Shown: positions 41,644 through 50,377 of the stretch, one piece after another
Numbering within the stretch: the first letter of the stretch is position 1
Layout: every line of letters starts with the position of its first letter
DNA from: Maritimibacter fusiformis
GTDB lineage: Bacteria > Pseudomonadota > Alphaproteobacteria > Rhodobacterales > Rhodobacteraceae
Direction of reading: 5' to 3'
Length of the DNA: 64,000 nt
Assembly: GCF_008086115.1 (NCBI RefSeq)
Contig: NZ_VSIY01000017.1
Coordinates: 34,458 to 98,457 of the forward strand
Notes under the pieces: generated by a model
The model's database searches: none
What the model was told of the DNA's origin: nothing
Seen by the model: the letters and a program-made list of their open reading frames with translations, nothing else
Translations under genes and position numbers: made by a program

Positions 41644-41651
41644 CAAAATCT

Positions 41652-41673
41652 GCGCGCGGCTTTTACCGCGCGC
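41652..41673 (+). terminator. GC-rich hairpin after the TrbM-like gene
   Basis: GCGCGCGG and CCGCGCGC form an 8-bp stem with the 6-base loop CTTTTA, starting 8 bases after the stop. There is no T tract, so it is a terminator candidate only. Confidence 0.45.
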
Positions 41674-41805
41674 GTCCTGACAACCCCGCACGGAAGGCTG
41701 TGCAAAACCCCCGAAAAGGAGACGACGCCAGACCGTGAAGCCTGACGCCGTGCTAGAAAACTCCGTGAACAAGAGTTTCCTAGCGCACCGCTAAAACACC
41801 TGCAA

Positions 41806-41826
41806 CCAGCAAAGTTGTTTTGCTGG
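41806..41826. promoter_or_regulatory. Inverted repeat before the HTH gene
   Basis: CCAGCAAA and TTTGCTGG form perfect 8-base arms around GTTGT, 54 bases before the next ATG. It is a plausible operator for that HTH protein. The remainder of 41674-41880 shows no gene. Confidence 0.45.
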
Positions 41827-41880
41827 CAAGAATGTTGTTGTCTCACGACATGGCGTCGGATCTCCAAGGAGACCTCGACC

Positions 41881-42723
41881 ATGGAACCTACGACCGGCCT
41901 GATCCTGAGACGGATCACGCAGACAAATCTCTCTGTTGCTGCGCACAAGCTTGCCACCCTCATCCTCGACGCCATCGCCTGGAAGGATGGCTACAACGGT
42001 TTGTCGCGCGGAACGGCAGCCTTCACCCTCTCGGCTCTGGCGGAGAAGATGGGTGTCTCACGGCAGTATCTTACGGTTCTTCTGAACGAACTTGAGGCTT
42101 CGGAGTTGCAGCTCGAGCGGGCGAAGCCGAATGGCAAGTTCGCGCCCTGGATCTTTCGGTTTTCCGCCTTCGACGAGGAGAGTGAAACCCATGATCTCGT
42201 GTCAGGTGAAGGCGACACATCACTATCTAGAGATAATAATAACAAAACTATCTTCTCAGGACTGATCGAAATCACCGCGAGTTCGAACGTTTTCCAGACC
42301 AGTTGGGCAGAGCTCATCAAATCAGCGAAGGCCACGTTGCCTTGCTGGAACATCGACACCCAGGTCATCTGGGATCGCTTCCTCGCCTTCAACCGGTCCC
42401 GAGGCAACGGAAAGGTGCCGGCCGGCTTCCTGCTTGGCTTCATGCGACGATGGCGAAATTCTTCGGGAACTCCAACTCGTCCCGCGGTCAAGCCGCCCGC
42501 GAGACCAATAACGGACCCCAAAGAGGGCGAATTGCTGAGACAGATGCAAGCCGCACCAGCTGCGAACCGCCAGTTCCACGCGTCCGACTTGTGTCGCTTG
42601 ATCGGACACGCTGCCTACGAAGCGCGGGTGCTCGATGTTATCCGCAAGTTTGGGTGCCAGAGGTTTTCAGCAACCTTGGCAGTGCATGGACGAGCGGTGC
42701 TGACAGGCGAGATTCAGCGGTGA
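41881..42723 (+). CDS. HTH DNA-binding protein of the element backbone
   Basis: A 280-residue protein with a winged-helix-like N-terminal domain (about residues 10-80), including the recognition segment LSALAEKMGVSRQYLTVLLNELEA. The middle is polar (DTSLSRDNNNK) and the C-terminal part is basic (LAFNRSRGNGKVPAGFLLGFMRRWRN). AAGGAG lies about 8 bases before the ATG at 41881. It could be a regulator of the transfer genes or a replication-related protein; no catalytic motif is visible. An upstream in-frame start at 41815 would cross the inverted repeat at 41806-41826. Confidence 0.65.
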   Translation: MEPTTGLILRRITQTNLSVAAHKLATLILDAIAWKDGYNGLSRGTAAFTLSALAEKMGVSRQYLTVLLNELEASELQLERAKPNGKFAPWIFRFSAFDEESETHDLVSGEGDTSLSRDNNNKTIFSGLIEITASSNVFQTSWAELIKSAKATLPCWNIDTQVIWDRFLAFNRSRGNGKVPAGFLLGFMRRWRNSSGTPTRPAVKPPARPITDPKEGELLRQMQAAPAANRQFHASDLCRLIGHAAYEARVLDVIRKFGCQRFSATLAVHGRAVLTGEIQR

Positions 42724-43062
42724 CTTGAATGAGATTGGGGCTGCGACTTCAAAACAGACAGAGATCTGAAGAGACTAGACGGGTTCTCGGATAGCACTCC
42801 CGCATGCCGCTTCAGATCGGAAACGTCACGCAACCATGGCAATACACAACGCTGGTTGCAGCACCAGGCCGCGACCGCCTAAACTCAAACAGAAACCGAA
42901 CCAGCGCCTCCGCTACAAGACAGCCCGAGAAGTCCGAAAAATCCTGACGACGGACAGAGCCTGACGACCGAAATCGGTGGACCGTACTCTACATGATCGA
43001 AGCCATCTGTCCAAATTTGACGTATGGCCGTGACATCTCTGTTGAAACGACGGAGATGAACA
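42724..43062. other. Gene-free spacer before the AAA+ gene
   Basis: 339 bases without a supported gene. A loose promoter-like TTGACG lies at 43018-43023, but no good -10 box follows at the right distance. A short plus-strand frame (about 42835-42971) has NQRLRYKTAREV, faintly like the end of an IS30-type transposase, too weak to call. This is the junction between transfer backbone and the large cargo block. Confidence 0.5.
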
Positions 43063-45066
43063 ATGACGCACGAACAACACCTCGCCCTTGATCTGATCGT
43101 CCGATTGGCCAACCGTTTCGGTCCCGCCAGCCGTATCGCAAAGGAACTGCCCGGCTGGCTGGAGTACCTGACCGAAGTCGAATGTCCCGAACGGCCCCGT
43201 AGCCGACCAAGCTCGCAATGGTGGAACAAGATCAGGACCATCGCGCACGACCTTGCGCCGAGCGCCGGGGGCGGTGAGGGCGAGATCGTTCAGCTCAATG
43301 CAACCCGTCTTGGCGAGCATTTCGGGCTATCCCCTGCCGAAACATCCATGCTGACCTTCGTCGCGTTCTACAAGTTGTTCGATGGCTTCGAGCATGTCGT
43401 CGATGGCGCGCTGGAAACCAGAGAAGTCACGGTACCGCTGCTGTTGTCGTGGTTCTGCGCGGCGCCCGAGCCTGAAATCCGCACAGCCATGCGGGCATCC
43501 GGTCGCCTCACTTGCTCGGGATTGGTGCAGCGCAACAGCGGCGGGCGTCACCGCCGGATGCCGTTCGATCTGTCTGATCGCCTGACCCTCGCGCTACTTG
43601 CCGAAGTGGATAGCATTTCCGACCTGATCGCCCTGATGTTCCCGCGTGCGGCTGCGCCGCAGGCTCAATGGCAAGACTTCGAAGGTCTAAGCCGAGATGC
43701 GGACCTGATGCGTGAACTACTGTCCAAGGCGCTGGCAAAGCGCCAACCAGGCGTGCACATACTGCTCTACGGCCCTCCCGGCACAGGCAAGACCGAGTTC
43801 GCCAAGGTGCTCGCGCATGAGGTCGGCGCTGAACTGCGCGCGGTCGGCGAAACGGACGATGACGGAGGCGAGCCGTCGCGCCGGGAGCGTTTGGCCGAGC
43901 TCACAATGGCATCTCGCATGCTAGGGCAAAGATCGGATACCGTACTGCTGTTCGACGAGATGGAAGACCTGATTGGTGGGCACAGCTTCCGCTTTAGCCA
44001 TGAGATGCTGTCGAAAGTTCATTTCAATCGAATTCTCGAAACCAATCCGATCCCGGTGATCTGGACTACGAATTCGGTTCACGCCTGTGATCCTGCTTTT
44101 CTACGGAGGATCAGCTACTCGGTGATGATGCGCCCGCCATCGGGCCGGGTGCGAGCGCGTATCTGGCAACGCCTCGAAGAGCGACATGGTGCCGGCATAC
44201 CGGACACCGCCCTGCCGGATATGGCGGAACGGCATGATCAGGCCCCGGCGCTTGTTTCGGACGCGATGGTGGTGGCAAGGCTTTGCGATGGTGGGCAGGC
44301 TGTTGTCTCGCAGGTGCTGGATGCTGCAGCCCGTCTGGCAAAGGGCGGAGTCGACAGCGCGCCGCGGCATTATTCAGAGGTGCCTTGGCAAGAAGGTCTG
44401 GCCCACGCCGACGTTGATCTAGCCCGGATCGAAGGGCAGCTAACTCGGTCAGGCGCACCCCGCCGGGTCAGTTTCTGTCTTGAGGGACCGGCGGGCACCG
44501 GCAAAAGCGCATGGGCACGGCATCTGGCCCGGGTCATCGGCATGCCGGTGATCGAAAAGCGCGCCTCGGACCTCATGTCGAAATGGGTTGGCGAAAGCGA
44601 GCAAAACATCGCGCGGGCCTTTTCTGACGCACGCGCCGACGGTGCGATGCTCATCTTCGACGAGGCTGACAGTCTGCTGGCTGACCGTCGTGGCGCTGAA
44701 CGCAGCTGGGAGGTGAGCCAGGTCAATGAGATGCTGACCTGGATGGAAAGCCACCCGTTGCCCTTCGTCTGCACTACCAACTTCGCCAAAAAGCTCGACC
44801 CTGCAACGCAGCGCCGGTTTACCTTCCGCATCCGGTTCGATTTTCTCTCAGTCGATCAACTGCCTCTGGCTTGGGCTGCGCATTTCTCATGTTCGCCCCC
44901 GAAGGAACTGGCTACGCTTGATCGACTTACTCCGGGAGATTTCGCGAACGTGGCCCGCAGAATGCAGGCACTGGGTGTTGCGGACCCAGAGGAAATTCTG
45001 CGCGCTCTGACCCTTGAGGATGCGGCAAAGATAGGAACAACGCGACCGATTGGCTTTGGCCGTTGA
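43063..45066 (+). CDS. Tandem AAA+ ATPase, first gene of the 43-63 kb cargo block
   Basis: A 667-residue protein with two AAA+ modules after a ~200-residue helical N-terminus. Module 1: Walker A GPPGTGKT (237-244), Walker B TVLLFDEMED (293-302), sensor IWTTNS. Module 2: Walker A GPAGTGKS (475-482), pore-loop-like KWVGESE, Walker B MLIFDEAD (529-536), sensor VCTTNF and arginine finger ATQRRF. The second module is Cdc48/FtsH-like; the first looks more diverged. Such ATPases unfold or remodel proteins. A WYL regulator gene follows 49 bases downstream. Role in a defence system is inferred from context only. Confidence 0.85.
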   Translation: MTHEQHLALDLIVRLANRFGPASRIAKELPGWLEYLTEVECPERPRSRPSSQWWNKIRTIAHDLAPSAGGGEGEIVQLNATRLGEHFGLSPAETSMLTFVAFYKLFDGFEHVVDGALETREVTVPLLLSWFCAAPEPEIRTAMRASGRLTCSGLVQRNSGGRHRRMPFDLSDRLTLALLAEVDSISDLIALMFPRAAAPQAQWQDFEGLSRDADLMRELLSKALAKRQPGVHILLYGPPGTGKTEFAKVLAHEVGAELRAVGETDDDGGEPSRRERLAELTMASRMLGQRSDTVLLFDEMEDLIGGHSFRFSHEMLSKVHFNRILETNPIPVIWTTNSVHACDPAFLRRISYSVMMRPPSGRVRARIWQRLEERHGAGIPDTALPDMAERHDQAPALVSDAMVVARLCDGGQAVVSQVLDAAARLAKGGVDSAPRHYSEVPWQEGLAHADVDLARIEGQLTRSGAPRRVSFCLEGPAGTGKSAWARHLARVIGMPVIEKRASDLMSKWVGESEQNIARAFSDARADGAMLIFDEADSLLADRRGAERSWEVSQVNEMLTWMESHPLPFVCTTNFAKKLDPATQRRFTFRIRFDFLSVDQLPLAWAAHFSCSPPKELATLDRLTPGDFANVARRMQALGVADPEEILRALTLEDAAKIGTTRPIGFGR

Positions 45067-45115
45067 CGCCAAAGTGCTCCACCACAATGGTTGCTCTGTA
45101 TTGCTAGGAGGAGTT

Positions 45116-46102
45116 ATGCGCTACGCTCGCCAGGAAGATTTGCAACGTCTCGCTCTGATAATGCAGGGGTCAGCCGAGGGGATTTCGCTTTCTGACATAG
45201 AGCGAGAATTCAGCGTATCCCGTCGCACGGCAGAACGCATGCGTGATGCCGTACGCAACGCCTACCCTCAAATTGAGGAAATCTCCGGCGAAAGTGGTCG
45301 AAAATATTGGCGCTTTCCGCCGGGATCATTGGGCCGAATGGCTGAACCCACGCTGGATGAACTGACCGCCGGCCACCGCGCCGCCGCTATTGCGCGGCGT
45401 GAGGGCGATGAGCTAACAGCGGAAACATTGGAGCGCCTTTTGGTGAAGGTGCAGGCAATGTTCCGCGAGGATCGCCGCCGTTTAATTGCTGCTGACCTTG
45501 AAGCACAATTATTGGCTGACGGCGTTGCATTCCGGCCCGGACCACGAGAAAAAATTTCGCCCGAGACTCTATCTACAATTCGCGAAGCAATCCTTGCAGG
45601 GGTTATGATCTCTGCTGATCATCGCGCCCGTGCTTCGGCAAAGCTTTCACGCAATACCCGGCTCGGCCCAATTGCCATGTTATTTGGTCAAGGGCGCCAA
45701 TACCTTTTGGCTTGGAGCGAATATCAGGACGATCTTCGACTGTTTGCGCTTTGTGGTTTTGAACGGGTTTCGTTGGAACCTGAGGTCTATGAGCGCCCCA
45801 AAGGGTTCGATCTGCAGGAATGGCTATCAGAGAGCTTTGGTGTGTGGCGGGAAGAACCGCTTGATGTCGTCTGGCGGTTTCTGCCTGACGTTGCCGATGA
45901 AGCTGCGGGATATCTGTTTCATCCCAAACAGCAGACCAGGCGGATGGAGGATGGGTCACTGATCGTCCGTTTCCGCGCGGGAGGACGGCAGGAGATGGAC
46001 TGGTATCTGGCAAGATGGGGAGATCAGGTTGAAGCGCAATTCTTGGAGATTTCGGGCAACTCTTCGTCTGATACGACCGAAAGTGACGTGTGCGGACAGT
46101 AG
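45116..46102 (+). CDS. WYL-domain transcriptional regulator of the cargo block
   Basis: A 328-residue regulator. The N-terminal HTH (ISLSDIEREFSVSRRTAERMRDAV, about residues 20-43) is followed by a WYL-type domain (GRQYLLAWSEYQDDLRLFALCGFERV, about 197-222) and a C-terminal extension with FHPKQQTRRMEDGSLIVRF. The ATG at 45116 has an ideal TAGGAGGAG site; an upstream frame to 45050 overlaps the AAA+ gene. WYL regulators often control phage-defence operons; this is the second in the window, and it is only distantly similar to the BREX one. Confidence 0.88.
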   Translation: MRYARQEDLQRLALIMQGSAEGISLSDIEREFSVSRRTAERMRDAVRNAYPQIEEISGESGRKYWRFPPGSLGRMAEPTLDELTAGHRAAAIARREGDELTAETLERLLVKVQAMFREDRRRLIAADLEAQLLADGVAFRPGPREKISPETLSTIREAILAGVMISADHRARASAKLSRNTRLGPIAMLFGQGRQYLLAWSEYQDDLRLFALCGFERVSLEPEVYERPKGFDLQEWLSESFGVWREEPLDVVWRFLPDVADEAAGYLFHPKQQTRRMEDGSLIVRFRAGGRQEMDWYLARWGDQVEAQFLEISGNSSSDTTESDVCGQ

Positions 46103-46135
46103 TCTCAAGTAGGATCAACAAAGAAAGAATCGCGC

Positions 46136-47704
46136 TTGCTTCGGAACAGCACATCTCACCCCCTTCGCATCGACAGCTTGCCTGTTGGCAACGGTCATCT
46201 CGGCCTGACCCTGTGTCCCGGTAAAAAAGGCGACAGTGTCTTTGGCGCGGGATGGGACCGCGATCTGGACATTGATCTCGATGCAATCAAGGCTTGGGGC
46301 GCGCAAGCCGTTGTGACCCTAGTCGAGGACTCGGAGTTAGAGCTGCTTTCTGTCACGGGTCTTGGCGATGCGACCAGGGCACGAGGCATGGACTGGCACC
46401 ACTTCCCGATCCCCGATCTGGATGTACCAACGCCAAAGGCCAAGGCGCGCTGGCGCCAATTGGCGCCCCGCCTTCATAGCATTCTGGAAACTGGCGGCCG
46501 TGTGCTGGTCCATTGCCGAGGGGGACTGGGGCGTGCGGGAACCGTTGCAGCCCTTTTGCTGGTTGATCGCGGGCATCCAGCAGGCGAGGCCATGGCCCTC
46601 GTCCGTGCCGCGCGGTCAGGAGCCATTGAAACGCCGATACAGGAACGCTTTGTTCGCGACTACGCCCGACATGACGGGCTGTCGCTTATCCGACTGCACG
46701 CCAGCCTTCTGGGTGGGGCGATCGGCGACAGTTTGGGTGCCGATATCGAATTCCTTTCTCTAACCGAAATTAGCCGTCGTTTTCCGACCGGCATTTCGGA
46801 GTTGCCAAGACACATGGGGCTGCACGGCGCTATCACAGACGACACCCAGATGACCCTGTTTACCGTCGAGGGGATCATCCGCGCGCAGATCCGCGGCATT
46901 CTCAAGGGTATATGCCACCCGCCGTCCGTGATCCATCACGCGCTGCTGCGTTGGCTCAAAACCCAAGGTGGCAAACCGCAGGTTCAGACTGATGATGTGG
47001 GACTGGTCAACGACCCGCGCCTTCGGGTCTGCCGCGCGCCTGGCAATACCTGCCTGTCATCCTTGGCAGCGAGCGCGCATTTTGGGGACCCTGCGCGAAA
47101 CAACAGCAAAGGATGCGGCACCATTATGCGTGTGGCCCCGATCGGCTTGATGTTCCCCCGCGAACAGGTCCGTGCGATGGCTATCGAGACATCTGCTCTG
47201 ACGCATGGCCACCCAACCGGCCAGCTTGCAGCTGCAGCCTGGGCGGAAATGCTTGCCGATGTCACGGCAGGTGCCGACCTTGAGGAGAGTGCGACCCGGA
47301 CTGCAGAAGCCTATGCGCGACTGACCGGGGGCGAAGAGACTGCGCGGGCAATCCAGGCTGCGCTCCGCGCGCCGCGGGACGGTTCGGGAGAAACCGTTGA
47401 ATCTCTCGGTGGCGGCTGGATCGCCGAGGAAGCGCTGTCCATCGCGCTTTATGCCTGCCTTGCTGGAGGCGCTTTCGAAGAGGCTCTACTGATTGCGGCT
47501 ACCCATGGTGGAGACAGCGATTCAACAGCGGCGGTTGCTGGGAATATGCTGGGTCTGCTTGATCCTGCAGCTGTGCTTCAACACCGTTGGGCCGAAATCG
47601 TTGAAGGGGCAGACATCATCTCGCAGCTGGTACGGGATTACAGGGAGCTTTCATCTGACAGTGGTGCGGCAGAGGATCTCTTCGAGTTTTATCCGGGCGG
47701 TTAG
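46136..47704 (+). CDS. Tyrosine-phosphatase / ADP-ribosylglycohydrolase fusion
   Basis: A protein of about 522 residues joining two enzymes. Residues about 15-180 form a dual-specificity/tyrosine phosphatase with the P-loop HCRGGLGRAG (catalytic Cys127, Arg133) and a likely general-acid loop PIPDLD (Asp94). Residues about 184-510 form an ADP-ribosylglycohydrolase with LLGGAIGDSLGADIE, the metal-binding TDDTQMT (234-240) and the late THGGDSDSTAAVAGN. Both sites look intact. The pair could remove ADP-ribose and a phosphate left by ADP-ribose chemistry, or reverse two protein marks. The start is probably TTG at 46136, 33 bases after the WYL gene; the start is the least certain part. Confidence 0.85.
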   Translation: MLRNSTSHPLRIDSLPVGNGHLGLTLCPGKKGDSVFGAGWDRDLDIDLDAIKAWGAQAVVTLVEDSELELLSVTGLGDATRARGMDWHHFPIPDLDVPTPKAKARWRQLAPRLHSILETGGRVLVHCRGGLGRAGTVAALLLVDRGHPAGEAMALVRAARSGAIETPIQERFVRDYARHDGLSLIRLHASLLGGAIGDSLGADIEFLSLTEISRRFPTGISELPRHMGLHGAITDDTQMTLFTVEGIIRAQIRGILKGICHPPSVIHHALLRWLKTQGGKPQVQTDDVGLVNDPRLRVCRAPGNTCLSSLAASAHFGDPARNNSKGCGTIMRVAPIGLMFPREQVRAMAIETSALTHGHPTGQLAAAAWAEMLADVTAGADLEESATRTAEAYARLTGGEETARAIQAALRAPRDGSGETVESLGGGWIAEEALSIALYACLAGGAFEEALLIAATHGGDSDSTAAVAGNMLGLLDPAAVLQHRWAEIVEGADIISQLVRDYRELSSDSGAAEDLFEFYPGG

Positions 47705-47774
47705 ATACATGGGGAAATATCCGAAATGCATCGATTGAGAGTTCGAAAGAGAATGACAATAGCCGCACAAGCCA

Positions 47775-47804
47775 TTGATTCAAAATAATTTCCCATTACA
47801 GTAT
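47775..47804 (+). promoter_or_regulatory. Possible promoter for the helicase-nuclease operon
   Basis: TTGATT (47775-47780), an 18-base AT-rich spacer, then CAGTAT (47799-47804), in an AT-rich pocket 26 bases before the AddB-like ATG. It is the only promoter-like spot in the 126-base gap after the fusion gene, and it is a weak match. Confidence 0.3.
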
Positions 47805-47830
47805 CAATTTGCACAGTGAGCCCGAAATCC

Positions 47831-50377
47831 ATGTTCTACCCTTTTCTCGTCGCCGATCCCCGCTCCGGCCTACATTACCGTCTGACCGATACCGGTCTTG
47901 CAGAGCTATCACTTGCCCCCAAAGCCCAAGAATGGGTGCCGGGGCGAGTGGTAGCGGAAGAGCCTCACCCGGTGTGGCAAGAGAGCTTGGCCAATGCACC
48001 GGTCGAGACAATGTCGGCCGTTAGCGCGGCGTTGGAAGGTCTGGTGCTGGCCACTGCCGATCTGCGCGTTCCATCAGCGGGCGCGATGGGCGACAGCCGT
48101 GCAGGGCGACATCTGGATGCTCTGATCGCACTTTGGCGCAAGCTGGGTGACGCATTGCCCGAGGGGCTGGCTGCGGTCCGCCATGTTCTGGACCTGCCGC
48201 ATGGGCGGTTCCTTGACCCATTGCCGGTTGTTGAAGGGTCCCTTGACCCGCATGCACCAGCCGCGATGAAGGCGCTTTATGGAAGACTTAAGGATGAATT
48301 CGGGGCTGTGGCTGCGCCCGCCAAGGCGCGCGCGGCGCGTGAAGGATCGCGGCTGCACGCTTTGCAGGGTGGGGTAGCCGAGGCAGCAATCGAGGCCGGG
48401 CCAAAGGATGGCAGTCTCGCCTTTTATGGTCTGCGCGATGTGGCTGCCTGCGCTGATTTCGCCGCCGCTCGCGCGGGTGCCCTGATCGAAAGCGGTATCG
48501 CGGCGCGGGAGATTGCTGTGCTGGCCTCCGGTGACCCACGCCAGATCGCGCGTGCATTTGCCGAGCAGGGCGTGCCGATTTCCGGACTTCCCGCCAGCCT
48601 GCCAGAGCGCGACATCGTTGGTGAAACAGCACTTCAACTGGCGTTAGCCAAGCGCACACCCACACCTGCGATGGTCCTTGCAAGTCTCGCATTGTCACCG
48701 CTGATGCCATGGTCAGCCCAAACCGGGCGCGACCTTGCCGAAAGCATTATGAATGGTGACTTTCGCGGCGATGTCCTGTCGCCCACCCAAGCGCACAAAG
48801 ACCTCTGGACGGACATGCGCGCCTCAGCCGGCAGCCTTGCGCAACTGCGTTTCCTGATCGACCGTATCTGTGAGCGCATTGCGCAAGGGAACGAGGTTCG
48901 AGCCCGTCTGTCGATCCCGCCCGGCGAGGGTAGCCCAGACTGGGAAGCTATTCTGCGCGGTATCCAGATTGCATCCCCGTCAAGTCCCGATCCAGAGCGC
49001 AACCTTGAAGGTGTAAGCCTCTGGTCTGCGCACGAAACTCCGTGGCGGCAATGCCGACATCTGATCATCACGGATTTCACCGACGGTCGGTATCCGACCC
49101 GGCCTCGCGCCAACCCGCTGTTTCTGGACAGCGAAATCACTGCAATTCGAACCACCACCGGTTTGCAGCTTCGCGGGAGGGCAGAGGGTTTGGCTGAAAG
49201 CCTCTTCCTCTTTGACCAGCAGCTTCAGGCGGTTGCGGAATCTGTGACATTTCTGGTCCCGTGGCGCGATCTGTCGGGCGTGCGGCAGCAACCTTCAGCT
49301 GGGCTATCACTGGTCGCACGCGCAATATCGGATGTAGAAGAAGCTCATGATCTGATCCTCGACCTGTCGCGCCTGCCGCCTGGCGACTGGCCTGTGGCAC
49401 ATCACCGTCTGCCACCCTTGCCGGAACCGGACGACCTCCCCGAGGCTCTCTCGTTCCCCGGCCTCGACCTGTTGGCGCTCCGTCGCAAAGATGACGGAAC
49501 AAGCAAACCTCAGTCGCCCTCACGGCTTGAAACACTTTTGGTCAGCCCGCTGGCATGGCTTCTGGACGAGGTTGGCGCGGGCGACATGTCTTGGTCCGCT
49601 GAGGAACTCGATGTGATGGCCAAAGGCAACATTGCCCATGACGTGTTTGAACATGTGTTCCTGAAGGACCAACCCCTGCCAGAACCTGCGGCACTGACCG
49701 CTGCAGTTGCCGAGGCCTATGATCGAGCGCTGACCCGCCATGCTGGGTTTCTGCGTAGCGCATCATGGGAAATGGAGCGCAGCGGGCTCGAGCGTGAGAT
49801 CCTTCAGGCGGCGCTGCGCTGGCGCGAACATCTGCTGGCGCTTGGCGCAAAAATCATCGGCAACGAGATCTGGCTGGCGGGTGAGGCGCATGGCATCAAC
49901 CTGCACGGTAAGGCTGATGCGATCCTTGAGTTGCCAGACGGTACGCTGCTTGTCGTCGATCACAAGAAAAGCGGCACATCGGCCCGGCGCAGGCGAATGG
50001 AGGCCGGGTGGGATCTGCAAGCAGGGCTATACCGAGACATGCTCGCCCGTCCTATCCGGCGCGACGGCGACGGGATGGACCCGCTGATTGGCCGACAGGT
50101 CGGTATTGCCTATCACCTTATGAATGATGGTGGGCTCTTAACCTCCGGGCATGTGCCTGCAGAAGGATCTCCCGCCCGCGACATGGGCGACGCCGTCAAC
50201 GATGCGGCCGTTGCAATGCTTGCTGAACGGCTGGCGCAGCTAGGGGCCGGCCGGGTGGTGCTTAATACCTCAGCCGATGAGGGCTTTTTCAAGAAAGAAG
50301 CAGGATTCACGCCCTATGCGCTGACCGATGGCTCGACCCTGGTTACCGCGTTCATCCGCCAGATCGAGGAGGTATGA
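47831..50377 (+). CDS. AddB-like protein with PD-(D/E)XK nuclease, no P-loop
   Basis: An 848-residue protein. The C-terminal quarter is a RecB-type nuclease: INLHGKADAILELPDGTLLVVDHKKSG (about residues 690-716, with the D and DxK metal ligands) and the later QAGLYRDML glutamine-tyrosine motif. Upstream it resembles the degenerate helicase of AddB (AARAGALIESGIAAREIAVLASG, LIITDFTDGRYPTRPRANPLFLD). The N-terminus has no Walker A motif, and the iron-sulfur cysteines that flank AddB nucleases are absent. It overlaps the AddA-like gene by 4 bases. ATG at 47831 or GTG at 47816 are both possible; neither has a strong ribosome site. Confidence 0.8.
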   Translation: MFYPFLVADPRSGLHYRLTDTGLAELSLAPKAQEWVPGRVVAEEPHPVWQESLANAPVETMSAVSAALEGLVLATADLRVPSAGAMGDSRAGRHLDALIALWRKLGDALPEGLAAVRHVLDLPHGRFLDPLPVVEGSLDPHAPAAMKALYGRLKDEFGAVAAPAKARAAREGSRLHALQGGVAEAAIEAGPKDGSLAFYGLRDVAACADFAAARAGALIESGIAAREIAVLASGDPRQIARAFAEQGVPISGLPASLPERDIVGETALQLALAKRTPTPAMVLASLALSPLMPWSAQTGRDLAESIMNGDFRGDVLSPTQAHKDLWTDMRASAGSLAQLRFLIDRICERIAQGNEVRARLSIPPGEGSPDWEAILRGIQIASPSSPDPERNLEGVSLWSAHETPWRQCRHLIITDFTDGRYPTRPRANPLFLDSEITAIRTTTGLQLRGRAEGLAESLFLFDQQLQAVAESVTFLVPWRDLSGVRQQPSAGLSLVARAISDVEEAHDLILDLSRLPPGDWPVAHHRLPPLPEPDDLPEALSFPGLDLLALRRKDDGTSKPQSPSRLETLLVSPLAWLLDEVGAGDMSWSAEELDVMAKGNIAHDVFEHVFLKDQPLPEPAALTAAVAEAYDRALTRHAGFLRSASWEMERSGLEREILQAALRWREHLLALGAKIIGNEIWLAGEAHGINLHGKADAILELPDGTLLVVDHKKSGTSARRRRMEAGWDLQAGLYRDMLARPIRRDGDGMDPLIGRQVGIAYHLMNDGGLLTSGHVPAEGSPARDMGDAVNDAAVAMLAERLAQLGAGRVVLNTSADEGFFKKEAGFTPYALTDGSTLVTAFIRQIEEV

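Noticed and set aside
42835..42971. Possible IS30-like transposase relic (NQRLRYKTAREV)
   Set aside because: Only about a dozen residues look similar, there are no terminal repeats or other fragments nearby, and chance similarity cannot be excluded.
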